A program made the translations under genes and the position numbers. Below, in pieces: positions 34,059 to 44,100 of a stretch of DNA of 64,000 bases. The notes beneath the pieces are model-generated. The model saw only the letters and a program-made list of their open reading frames with translations, searched no databases and had not been told where the DNA came from. Source of the stretch: Acidobacteriota bacterium (lineage in GTDB: Bacteria > Acidobacteriota > Blastocatellia > Pyrinomonadales > Pyrinomonadaceae); contig JAFDVK010000032.1 in assembly GCA_018269005.1 (NCBI GenBank), forward strand, positions 310,001-374,000, in the 5' to 3' direction. How positions within the stretch are numbered: the stretch's first letter is position 1; each line of letters begins with the position of its first letter.

Positions 34059-34522
34059 CTAGTTGATCCTCCGCATTGGTTTTACAAGGTCGGATGGTTT
34101 CGTTTCGTCTGAACGAAACAACAGGACAGTTTTCACGCTACCATCTGACATCCCGATATATGCCCAACCGGTAGTCGATGGGAACGGTCTCGCTTGGGCC
34201 TGGGCTAACCGAGATCTTGTCCCCGCTGCCGGTAAGCTTGATGCGTGCCTGAACATCGATAGTACCTTTCGGTATCTGGAACTCGCCAATCTTCACGATG
34301 GCTGCAGGTACACCTCCGATGGCCTCGACAGCCCTATAAATTCCGCTTCCTACCGCACTCTCATTGGTAACTTGTGCACCGTTCTTTCCGTTTCTTAGGC
34401 CAACGTCAAAGATTGTCCTAGTGCTCCGCCCATCGCCGAAGCCGGCCGTAGGTGTTGGCGTACATACGGGCTTCGGCGAAGTCGAGCGAGGTCTCGGCGT
34501 CCTGCCGTCCGTTCAGGAGCAT
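34059..34522 (-). pseudogene. Rhs core tail plus a frameshifted downstream open frame
   Basis: A frame from ATG 34522 to TAG 34418 encodes RQDAETSLDFAEARMYANTY and ends soon after. This is the familiar end of the Rhs core (ETGLDFAEARYYxNxxGRF type). Beyond it a second frame without a start runs on with VTNESAVGSGIYRAVEAIGG and TIDVQARIKLTGSGDKISV, then shifts frame near a CCC run around 34170-34185. It continues as GWAYIGMSDGSVKTVLLF to the stop at 34059. This looks like an orphan Rhs tip (core tail plus variable C-terminus) that is now broken. Confidence 0.55.
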
Positions 34523-34580
34523 TGACCCTCGAATGGTAAAACCAATGCTCCTGACAGATCAGTCATTTAGCCGAGCTGCC

Positions 34581-35003
34581 TTATGTCCCGATAAATTCAG
34601 GAAAATCCTTCGCGATCCAGCCATTATCCTCAAACCATTCGCGGAGATCTTTTGTGAATCTGGGCAAGTCAAAATCCTTGAACTTCTTCTTCGCGATGAT
34701 TTCTGGGACTTCACTAACAATCTTGCTACCTATGATCTCCTTTCGATGGGACCGCTCAGCATATTTCATCACGTCCAAGTCAAGCATGATATCCATGTAC
34801 AAGCAGTTCTCTTTTTTTACAAACCTGATACGCTGCTTAAAGTTCCAGCGAGGGTCACGGCACATCAGGCAAATCGCGATTTCTAAGTCGGAGTCGTTGT
34901 AACGTCGATCGGCAAAGTAATCGCCTAATGCTTGTGCCAAGCCGCGCGTCGCTTCTCCAACTCCAGATTCGGTGTTTGAGTCTGACGTAATAAAAAGCTT
35001 CAT
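34581..35003 (-). CDS. Probable immunity protein for the adjacent Rhs-type toxin
   Basis: 140 residues, soluble, mixed alpha/beta (MKLFITSDSNTESGVGEATR, then FVKKENCLYMDIMLDLDVM and an acidic C-terminal DLREWFEDNGWIA). I recognise no named family with confidence. It begins 3 bases after the stop of the toxin-like ORF, the classical position of a cognate immunity gene, and is AT-rich like other cargo of this island. The function is therefore inferred from position. Confidence 0.6.
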   Translation of the reverse strand: MKLFITSDSNTESGVGEATRGLAQALGDYFADRRYNDSDLEIAICLMCRDPRWNFKQRIRFVKKENCLYMDIMLDLDVMKYAERSHRKEIIGSKIVSEVPEIIAKKKFKDFDLPRFTKDLREWFEDNGWIAKDFPEFIGT

Positions 35004-35006
35004 GCA

Positions 35007-35369
35007 CTATCTCCTGATCTTATTTCCGGGTGGAAGTTCCCCAAATATCTCTTCGAAAGTAAGGATTTTGTTGCGTTCCATTTGAATCACACTCTTAAAC
35101 GATTGAGTCGAAAACTCCGAGTTGTATTTAAGGCCCGCTCCAGTATTCTTGTAAAAAGAGATGGGATATCTCGCGGGACCTCTCATTGTTTGCCCAAATT
35201 TCCAGACGTCACCTTCCTTCAGAAATACTTCACCGACCGGCTCTTTGAACCCCCTCTTCATTACAGGGTACATACCATTCCTCGCAGCCCGCAAAAGCCC
35301 GCGACACCATAATGGAACTCCTAACCCACTAGCTGAAGCTAGTGGCAATTCCGTTGCGGCAGCGGACAC
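35007..35369 (-). CDS. Orphan Rhs-type C-terminal toxin tip (URI/GIY-YIG-like nuclease family)
   Basis: The segment from MYPVMKRGF (ATG 35273) onward reads EPVGEVFLKEGDVWKFGQTM ... RYPISFYKNTGAGLKYN ... MERNKILTFEEIFGELPPGN. I recognise this layout from C-terminal toxin domains of Rhs/WapA proteins with a URI-type nuclease fold (Tox-URI2-like), which also end in LPPGNKI. No Rhs core precedes it: the open frame reaches only to a GTG at 35369, and its first 20 codons are made of hairpin repeat H. It looks like a detached toxin tip that kept its immunity partner. Confidence 0.6.
   Translation of the reverse strand: MSAAATELPLASASGLGVPLWCRGLLRAARNGMYPVMKRGFKEPVGEVFLKEGDVWKFGQTMRGPARYPISFYKNTGAGLKYNSEFSTQSFKSVIQMERNKILTFEEIFGELPPGNKIRR
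35326..35352 (-). repeat. Hairpin repeat family H, copy 4
   Basis: CCACTAGC-TGAA-GCTAGTGG followed by CAATTCC: a perfect 8-bp stem, minus orientation, with loop TTCA on that strand. It lies at the junction between the toxin tip and the secreted-protein gene, at the edge of the island. Confidence 0.85.
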
Positions 35370-36077
35370 TCATGCGTCTTTTGTGAACTCATATACGACG
35401 TGAATGTTCATCACGCCGGGGCGAATCTCTGTGCGGATGCCGATGGCGTTCATTTTGAGTTTGCCGGTGTTCGGGATCGGCAGGCCGAACGAGACCTTGT
35501 CGAGGGTGAGGATCTCCATCGGGTTGAATTTGCGGTCAACCGAGCTTTGTATGAGGTCGGCGATCAGGCTGCCGCCCAAGCCATTCGTGCCGTTCATATT
35601 CACGCTCGTTACTTTCACACGGCCGACGAGCCTGCGATTCGCCGAATCAAATTCCAGATTCACGACCGCGTCGGCCCAGCCCGCAAAATCCACACATCCG
35701 ACGAACGGCATCGAGTAGTTCCCGTTAAATGCGAGCGGAACGCGGATCTGGCCCTCGCCGAGTCGCACGGCCGTGCTCACACCGCCGGTCTCGCGCACGA
35801 CCTTTATCGTCCCGCAATTCAGTATCTCCTCGCCGGCCGAAGGCCCGAACGCGGACGGCATCAGCCTTTCGACAAAATTCGTGTCGTTAGCGGCGACCGC
35901 ACCGCCGCCGATCGGGAATGCCGGCGGATCGAAATTCTTGAACGTCGCATCGATCAGCGTGTCAAAGAACTGCTCATTCACGGTCAGCGTAACCTCCGTC
36001 CGCTGAGCCGAGGCACTTGCCGCAAATGCCGAAAGGGCGATCAGGAATATGGTCGTGTTAAGGATTGTTCGCTTCAT
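35370..36077 (-). CDS. Secreted protein of unknown function
   Basis: 235 residues with a clean signal peptide (MKRTILNTTIFLIALSAFAASASA). The mature part is beta-rich, with alternating hydrophobic strands (TEVTLTVNEQFFDTLIDATF, VGCVDFAGWADAVVNLEFD, VKVTSVNMNG). This gives it the feel of a lipid-binding or outer-membrane-associated beta protein, but no family is recognised. It follows kdsD by 54 bases on the same strand. Confidence 0.75.
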   Translation of the reverse strand: MKRTILNTTIFLIALSAFAASASAQRTEVTLTVNEQFFDTLIDATFKNFDPPAFPIGGGAVAANDTNFVERLMPSAFGPSAGEEILNCGTIKVVRETGGVSTAVRLGEGQIRVPLAFNGNYSMPFVGCVDFAGWADAVVNLEFDSANRRLVGRVKVTSVNMNGTNGLGGSLIADLIQSSVDRKFNPMEILTLDKVSFGLPIPNTGKLKMNAIGIRTEIRPGVMNIHVVYEFTKDA

Positions 36078-36131
36078 AAGGATACGGCCTTTGGGATGAC
36101 TGCCGTCTAAACGAAGTTCGCCGTAAAGAGT

Positions 36132-37094
36132 TCAGATGCCGCTGCGGACGATGTCGTGCAGGCGAAGTAATCCAACGCATTTTTCCCCGTCAACGACCGG
36201 CAGCACGGAGATCTGAGAGGCTCGGTCTTCCATGATATGCAAGGCTTCGAATGCGAGCGTATCCGAGCTCGTCGCGATCGGGTTCGCGGTCATCATCGAC
36301 TCGGCGGTCAACGCCGCAAGTTCTTCGGGCGCCGTGCGCTCGATCGTTCGTCGAAGGTCGCCGTCAGTTACGATCCCCAAGAGACCGCCGCTCTCATCGA
36401 CGACATTCACGGCACCAAGAGCGTATGTCGAGATCGCCTTGACGACCTCCATCCAGCCCGCATCGGGAGCGACCGCAGGATTCTCCTGCATCAGATCTGC
36501 AACACGCATCGTCAAGCGCCGTCCCAAACGCCCGGCGGGATGATTCACCGCAAAATCGGCCTCGGTCAGGCCTTTTGCCTCCATCAGCGTCATCGCGATG
36601 GCGTCGCCCAAGGCAAGGGCCGCGGTCGTCGAAGATGTCGGCGCAAGGTTCAGCGGACACGCTTCCTTGTCGATCGCCGCTTCGAGAACGACCGTCGAAG
36701 AACGTGCGAGTGTCGAGCCCGCGTTGCCGACCAACGCGATCAGCGCAACATCCCGCCGGGCGATCGCAGGCAGCATCGCGAGAAGCTCCTCGGTCTCGCC
36801 CGAATTGCTCAAAGCGAGAACGACATCGCCTTCCGCCAAGATGCCAAGCCCGCCGTGCATCGCGTCGGAAGGGTGAATGAAGATCGCGGGCGTGCCCGTG
36901 CTCGTCATCGTCTGAGCGATCTTCTGCGCGATCACGCCGCTTTTGCCGACGCCGGTCACGATCACTTTGCCGCTGCAGTTCAAAAGCAGCTCGACCGCTC
37001 GCTCGACCGAATCGCGTGCGATGCGTGACGCCACGTTCTCGATGGCCGCCGCCTCAAGCCGCAGGATCTCAATTGTCTTTTCGTAAATTTTCAC
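36132..37094 (-). CDS. kdsD: Arabinose-5-phosphate isomerase (KdsD/KpsF/GutQ family)
   Basis: 320 residues: an N-terminal SIS domain (VIVTGVGKSGVIAQKIAQTMTST, HPSDAMHGGLG, SNSGETEELLAML) followed by two CBS domains (ADLMQENPAVAP, AESMMTANPIATS). The enzyme interconverts ribulose-5-phosphate and arabinose-5-phosphate, the first step to Kdo for lipopolysaccharide. The conserved His and the acidic residues of the SIS site are present and the length is normal. No kdsA or kdsC lies alongside. Confidence 0.93.
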   Translation of the reverse strand: MKIYEKTIEILRLEAAAIENVASRIARDSVERAVELLLNCSGKVIVTGVGKSGVIAQKIAQTMTSTGTPAIFIHPSDAMHGGLGILAEGDVVLALSNSGETEELLAMLPAIARRDVALIALVGNAGSTLARSSTVVLEAAIDKEACPLNLAPTSSTTAALALGDAIAMTLMEAKGLTEADFAVNHPAGRLGRRLTMRVADLMQENPAVAPDAGWMEVVKAISTYALGAVNVVDESGGLLGIVTDGDLRRTIERTAPEELAALTAESMMTANPIATSSDTLAFEALHIMEDRASQISVLPVVDGEKCVGLLRLHDIVRSGI

Positions 37095-37494
37095 GTTCTA
37101 ATTCTCGAACAATCAGGGAGTCTCCGAAAGCGGCTTGCCGCCTACCAGTGCGGTCGGGCTTGCCCGACCGCCCCTTGCTCAATTTATACCCGGAGCCTGC
37201 AAAGCAGGCGACAGCTCAATTGTTGGCGGCTAAAGCCGCCTTCATTGAGAGATTTTAGCGTCCACGGTCGGGACCGGTTGCGTTCTTTGCAACACTTGGG
37301 GATTTATGACCCAAGAACCACGACCGCACTGCCAAAGGGCAAGCCCATGGGACACACTCCCTACCGGTCGTGTTTCCGCCCTTCACCGCTCACGATAATA
37401 TCGAACTCTCAAACCTGTTTGAAGCACAAACCGCACAAAACGTATCAAACCGCACAAAATGTATCAAAGTGCACGATTTGCACGTTTTTGATCT
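37095..37494. repeat. Intergenic hairpin cluster and short tandem repeat
   Basis: No gene is seen in these 400 bases. They hold CGGTCGGGC-TT-GCCCGACCG (37151-37170, 9-bp stem), GCCTGC-AAA-GCAGGC (37195-37209) and GGCGGC-TAAA-GCCGCC (37225-37240, same loop as hairpin family H). Two direct 19-bp units follow, CCGCACAAAACGTATCAAA and a one-base variant, at 37431-37449 and 37450-37468. The tandem units could bind a regulator of kdsD (inference). Confidence 0.7.
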
Positions 37495-38151
37495 TTAACG
37501 GTCGAAGAACCGTTTCAGGTTCTTGCCGACAAATTCGCGTATCTGTTGGATATTCTTTAGATCGTCGAGTTCGGCGTTCGCTTCCTCGTTGGTGGAAAAT
37601 CCTTTGCCGACGTTCACGAAAATTGCGTTCGTCGGATACGAATCCTTGGCGCCCAAGCACTTGCCGGCCATTATGACGTCGGTGAGGCCGTCCTTGTTCA
37701 GGTCGTCAAAAGACAGAGCCTCGACCCAGCAGGCGGTCTGGCCGTTGAAGGCGTCCGGGAATTCGAACATATCCTCGCCCTTCGTGAAAATGTGGAACGT
37801 CGAACCTCGCGGAAGATCGGTCTTATCGATCATCTCATCCGGGTTTGCAAAGGTCACGAAACACGATTTTTCGTACGGTTTGTGATCGAAAATGAATGTC
37901 TGCTCGCGCACTAGCGTTTTGCCCGCGACCTTCGATTGATAACACTGAGCAAGCGTCGGTTCGCCTGCCGCAAGTGCCGAAGCTTGGGCCGCATTCGCGT
38001 CCGCGGCAGCCTTCTGCGAGTTGTTGGAAAATGCCGCCGCGACATTTGCGTTCGTCTGCGGCGGTTGATTCGAGACCGAATCGGACCCTGTCGACGCACA
38101 CGCGCCGGCAAGGACCGAAATTGCGAAAAGGACGAAAGACCTGAGCTTCAT
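37495..38151 (-). CDS. Lipoprotein following the alpha-2-macroglobulin gene
   Basis: From ATG 38151 the protein has 218 residues and a lipoprotein signal (MKLRSFVLFAISVLAGAC). An Asn/Ala/Gln-rich linker follows, and then a domain with VREQTFIFDHKPYEKSCFVTF and LSFDDLNKDGLTDVIMAGKC. The latter is like the DLNxDGxxD calcium-binding loop of FG-GAP/VCBS proteins. The start lies 2 bases after the alpha-2-macroglobulin stop, so the genes are co-transcribed and the products may act together on the envelope. A longer frame to 38295 overlaps and is rejected. Confidence 0.8.
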   Translation of the reverse strand: MKLRSFVLFAISVLAGACASTGSDSVSNQPPQTNANVAAAFSNNSQKAAADANAAQASALAAGEPTLAQCYQSKVAGKTLVREQTFIFDHKPYEKSCFVTFANPDEMIDKTDLPRGSTFHIFTKGEDMFEFPDAFNGQTACWVEALSFDDLNKDGLTDVIMAGKCLGAKDSYPTNAIFVNVGKGFSTNEEANAELDDLKNIQQIREFVGKNLKRFFDR

Positions 38152-38153
38152 AG

Positions 38154-41100
38154 TTACTCGATCGTAACAGAATCCGTGCCTGTGCGGCCAAAGGTTTCGG
38201 GATGATACATCTCCTCGGCCTTGGCGGGCGGGACCACGAATTTTCCGGGCGTTGTGGCCCGCGTTACGTACGAGTAATTGTACACGCCTTCCCACAAAAG
38301 CGAGGTAAAGGCTTCGGCCCTTTCGTCGCGGAAGTTCTCGTGCTCAAACCAATGAGCGCGATACCACCAGAACCAGCTTCCATAGCTCAGCGAACCGCCG
38401 GTTATCATCGGCTGCTGCTTCTTGTCGTCAGGGATCTCCTCGGTCGCGGCAAGTTCCGGATTCAAAGTTTCGAGGCCCGCAGGCATCGGATCCACCAGTG
38501 CGACGTGATACCGACGCGATTCCGCGATCATCGTAAGACGCACACGCACCCTTGCTCCCGTCTTGAACGTCCACGATCCATCCGGATTCTGCTTCACATC
38601 GTCCGGTTTATCGACCGGCTCGTACGACCTCAGTACAGTGAATCCATAATCCGCAGGTTCGAGCTTCAAACTGCTCGGCGCGTACTTCATCCCGATCCGG
38701 TAGTAGAGCCTTCCCGGCCCTTTCTTGTCGAGGATCAGGTCGGCCGAACCGCCCTGATCGAGCAGGTAAGACATCGGAATGTTTAGCACGTTGGAATCGA
38801 CCGAACGTCCCTTGAACACTTGCTCGCCGGCGTATGTATCACCAAGCCACATCTTCGCGACAAAGTCCGGCGTAACCTTCTCATACGCCGCGAAATACTT
38901 GTCGAGAGCGAGCAGGATAAAGACGTTCTCCTGCGTATTCGCCCAGGCACCTTTGACGCGATGATCGAGCAGGCCGCGAACGAGTTTCGGGATGATGTCG
39001 TTCTGCGGATCAGCCTTTATCAGCGCTTCTAGGAGCACGCCGTCTGCACGTCGGTTCGAGTACATTATCAGCCACGCCCCATCGCCGTAATCGGTAACGA
39101 AATTCGCCGTCGATGCCGTCTCGGTAACGTGGTTGTTCAGGAATGTGAGTATCGCCGTCTTCTCGGCCGCAAAATTCGAATCATCCGAAAAGGCGGACAG
39201 CAGCCAGCCGAGGCCCTCGTAAGGCATCTGCTCGACGGTCGCTTCGGCGAGGAGTTTCTTCGCTTTCGCAACGTCGCGGTCGCCGAGTTTTGCTCGCACA
39301 TAAAGGGCGTATGACGAGATCGTCCAGCGAATTTTTGGGTTATCGAACCAATAGTAGCGTTCGATGTCCCTGAGATAAGGTTTCGCCCGGTCGATAGATT
39401 CCTCAGGCACGTCGTAACCTTTTTCCTTGGCAAGCGCCATCGCATGGACCACGTGTACGGTCAGGAACGGCCATTGATATCGTTCCGGAGCGCTCGTCCA
39501 AAGGCCGAAGCTGCCGTCGTAACGCTGGCGCGAAGCAAGGGCCTTCATATCCACCTTGAATTCTTGTTCGATCTCCTCAGGCTTCGGCATATCCTTCGTC
39601 TTGAAAGCCGTCAGAACATCGCGCAATGCGGCCGTCGAGATCATTCTCGAAGAAAGCTGTTCCGAACACGCGAAAGGGTACTTAGCGAGGTAGATGTACG
39701 CGTCGGTCAGCTCCTGCAGCTGCGTCGAACTCGTCGTTACCTCTAGCCCGCCAAAGCTTGGGATAATGTTCGCCGGAGCCTTCACGGGCTGGAAGATCGC
39801 TGTGTTCTGATCGACCGTGCCGTATGTCGCAAAGGCCTCGCTGGTCGCCGGTGTCCAGACAGGCAGCGAGATCTCGGCCGCGTCGGAATATTCACCGGAG
39901 GCCGCGGCAAATTGGAATCGCGCAGTTCCCGCCTTTTCCGTCTCGACCGCGAAACGCACTTCCGCACGATCGTTTGCGCGGACGACGACCTGCTTTCCTG
40001 CCGCAGAATCCGCGCCGCCGAGCATTTTCACGTTCGAGGCACGCATCGCGACATCGACCGTCATATCCTTGTCGGATTGGTTCTGGATGACAACGGGAAT
40101 TTCCGCCTTATCGCCATAATTCAAGAACCTCGGCGCGCTCGGCCGCACCATCAGCGGCTTTCGTGCCGTAATCGAGGATTCGCCCTTGCCGAAACGCTTT
40201 CCGTCATCCGCCGCGACCGCAATGATGCGATAACGCGTCAGATTGTCCGGCAGTTTCACATCGACAACGGCCTTACCGCTCGAATCTGTCCTCACACTCG
40301 GCATAAATGCCGCAAGAGCCGAAAAATTCTGCCGAAGAGTGATCTGTGCCGACTCCTTATCGGCTCCCCTGACCGCCACCTCCGAGGCAGACGCTCCGTC
40401 AATCTGGAAACTATCTGATTTTGCCTTCATCTCATACTTCATGCTTGGCGCGGCAGCCAACAAGCTCGTGAACGTCGTGCCTTTTGGCAGGGACTCGATT
40501 CTCCGAAACACCTGATCCGTTGCCAGTCCCGCTTGGACTGCAACGAGTTCGGGCCTCTCGATCTCGATATTGTCTCGAGAATGAAATTCCCTAACACCCG
40601 GGCCGCGGTGAGCGTAAAAACTCGGCAGCGGTTCGGGCGGCGTGTATCCTGCAAGGTAGAGAACGCTCTCGTCAACGACGACGACAGCGACCTCGGTGTT
40701 CGCCGCAGGGTTTCCCGCAGAATCCTTTACCGCAACGCTTAACTTCGTTTTGCCGCCGGGGATAAGCGTAGGATCCGCAGGATCGGCCGTTACTGACAGC
40801 TTTCGCGATTCCGTCGAGACCTTCAGATCGATACTTCCTGACGCATACGCAGGCTGCGGCGGGAGTTTCTTTGTGAAGTTCAGTCCGCCGGTATCGCGTT
40901 CGCTCACGCCGACGAGATCGACCTGCGCCTCGATGTTCGGCATATATGCCTCAAGGATCGGGATCTTCAGCGTTACGGAATTGCCTTCGCTCTTGAAATG
41001 CTGCGTCGAGACGATGCCGTTCCGCCGCAATGTGAGCACGCCTTCCGCGGGAGTGAATGGCGAAAGCACAAGTATCTCAGCGGTATCGCCGGGCTTGTAT

Positions 41101-44100
41101 TCCTTTTGAGAAGGAATGATATCGACGTTCTGCCGCTTGAGATCGCGATTCTTCGGACGCTCGCCGCCCGGCACCCAGACCGTCAGCTCGCTCTCATTCG
41201 GCCGTTCTTTATCGTCCACGACGCGGGCAGTGACCTTGTATCGCCCGCCTTCGTTGGCGACGAAATTACAGGTCTGTGCCTTCTCGCCGCTCGTAACCGC
41301 GCAGTTTTGCGGATCGACGTTTTTCTCGATCCAATTCCCTTTTTCGTTCGTCCATTCGAGCCTCACCGCGTTGATATCGACGCGACGGCCTGCCTGGATC
41401 TTGCCGTCGATGTCCGTGACGATCGACTCGATACTGATCTTCTCGCCCTTTTGGACGAATGTCCGCGGCGTTCGTATCCCAACGTAGAGCGACGACGGAT
41501 GAACGATGAAACTCGTATTGCCCGACCACGTCTGTCGGTTCACATCTGTAACGGCTCCCGATGCCGAGACGTTGTAGGGCCGCGGCGGATTGGCAGCGTC
41601 AAGGTCGATCTTGAGAAGATGTCGCCCGTCCTTGTCCGTTACGCCGTCGAAAGTTTTCGTCTGGGTTTCGTTACTGCCGCCATAAAAACTTCTCCACCAC
41701 GGTGTCCATACGCCGAACGTGAAATCATCGCGATTCGGCGGCGTGAAGTTCGTCGGGTTCGCCGTTACGGTCCATTTCACAGGTGCTTTTGCGAGGCCGC
41801 CGCCCGAGAAGTATTTCGCGTTGACGCTCAACTTTGCCGAACCCTGGATCATATACGGCCCCTCGGTCTCCATCTTCGCCGTCACTTCGTACTCGGGGCG
41901 TCGAAACTCCTGTATCTGGAAGCTGTGCGAATATGTCCCGATCCTGACACCGTCGTTATTCAGCAGTTCAAGATCGATCCGCGCGTAGCCGAGATTTGCG
42001 TTGTCGGGGAGTTTCGCCTTTAGGTCAAATGCCCCGAATGCGTTCAGGTCGGTCGCGCCCTTTCCGATCTCGGCACCTCTAGAGTCTCGGACAACATAGT
42101 TGACTTTCTTCGCGTCTCTGGTGATCTCAGCGGCCTTCTCGACATCGCCGAGCTCGCTCGTATCGATATATCGAACGTAGCCTTTAGCCGAGATCTCTTC
42201 TTTTGGCTTGTACAGATGTCGGTCATCAAAAACGAACCACGAAACCTGTTTGCCCGATGGCTGTTCGTACCAATTTCCCCGCTGCTGCCAGAAGTACTGG
42301 GAGTTTTCCGGAACGAATGCCGTGTCGTTGCCAAGACGAGCAATGAGCAGATTCTCGGTGTCTGACCGCTTCTGAGGAAGGCTCAGCCGTGCGATGCCGG
42401 TGGCGGATGACGCTTGAGTTTCCGTCTCAGGAATGGAAATTATCGAAAGCGGATCGCCGTTCTCGTCGGTCGCTGTTGCGGCCTGCGGGTCGGAAGTTCC
42501 CCAACTCGATATCCACGCCCACGCGTTGCTGAACCAACTTCCGCCGGGCTCAGCGTCAGCGGATCTCACATTCTGAGGGCCATTCGGTGCAATGTGAAAA
42601 TTCACTCCGGCGAGAGCCTTGCCTGTCTTTAGATCGGTAGCAAATCCGACCAACTCGTTGTTATCGACAAACGCATCGAGCCCGATGTTCGTCGATTGTA
42701 TCCATACGGTCTTGCGCCGCTGCTCATATTCGTCTTTCTCGGGAGAGGTGTCTTCGATCTCGGCGATCACATTGCCAAAGCCGCCCTTCAGGGCCTTGTC
42801 GAGACCGATCCGCGTCTCGACCATCTTGGCCGCCGACTCGGCATTTACCTTGACCTTCTGATCCGAAACAAGCTCTCCGGGGATCGCTGCCGGCTCACCG
42901 GATGATGCCCTCTCGTTGCGAAGATATTTTGTATATTTCGGCCAATCCTCAGGCTGAACGGCAAAGAGCCGTACGCGCAGTTCCCTGATGTTGATCGAGT
43001 ACACCGAATATTGCCGTGGACCGAAAGGATCCAGGACCTGCATCATCTTGCTCGACGCCATCAGCGAAGGCGGCGGATTCCCGACCTCGAATCGAACGGT
43101 AACATCGCTGCCGAGTGTCTGGCCGAACACATCAGGCAGACCGCCAGCGACCGTCACGCGGTATTTCGTATTCGGATTCTTCCACCCGGTGACGTAAACG
43201 GCGTACCCTGAAGCGTAGATATTCGCGTTCTCGAGTGCCGGTTCGATGCGGACCATCGACTTGTCGAACTTCGACCCCTCGATCGGATTTGAGAATTGGA
43301 TCGTAAATGTGTCGTCCGGATAGCAATTGACCGCAGACGGATACTGGCAGTAGTACTGGCCGAGTTTCATCGCGCCATATGTCCGAAAGGCGAATGACTG
43401 ATCCTTCTCCGTCTTGAGCGGGCCCTCTACCGAGGGCGTGCCGGAATGAACGGTAACGCCGATTGTTGAATCGGCGGGCAAAGCATCGGTTCCGCCATCA
43501 GCATTGATCGCACGGAACGCCAACCACCTTCCCGGCTGCTCCTGCCTTGAGGCGGAGGCGACCGACGGATCCGACGCGATCTCTTCGGCGGTTGCAAGCC
43601 GGGTTTGCAGCTTACGGCCCGCACCGGTTACCGAAATGTGCGAGAGGACGGCCTCGGCATCGATCGCCTGATCGAAGCCGATGTAGATGATCTTGTTCAG
43701 CCGCTGCGGCCCCCAATTCTCGGTCGGCATCGGCCTCTTCACGTTCGGTGCCGGTGTGGAGAACGTCCAGACGACGTCATGCTGCAGGGTCTTTCCCATG
43801 ACCGACTTTGTGCCGGCCGGCACTCTGGCCTTGAATTCCGTCGCCATTGGCAGACGTTTCGCAGGATCGAATTTCAAGGTTCGCGTTCCAAGCCAACGCC
43901 AATTTCCTTCGATCTGCGGCGTTAATTCGACGGGGACGAATCTTGAGGCCTCTTCCTGCGATGTAACTGCGATCATCGGCTCGGAGAACGTGAGGCTCAT
44001 GTCGGGAGCAAGCTCGACCTTGCCCTGCGGAGCGTATCTCACCACGCCGAGTTCTTTCGAAGAATCGATCTGCGGTCGATCAGCGTCGCCCTTGCCGGGA

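Noticed and set aside
34063..34398. 111-codon plus-strand ORF
   Set aside because: The opposite strand carries the Rhs core tail and a continuing, though frameshifted, protein-like sequence, which explains the region better.
37431..37480. Possible CRISPR or replication iterons
   Set aside because: Only two full units without spacers and no replication gene nearby.
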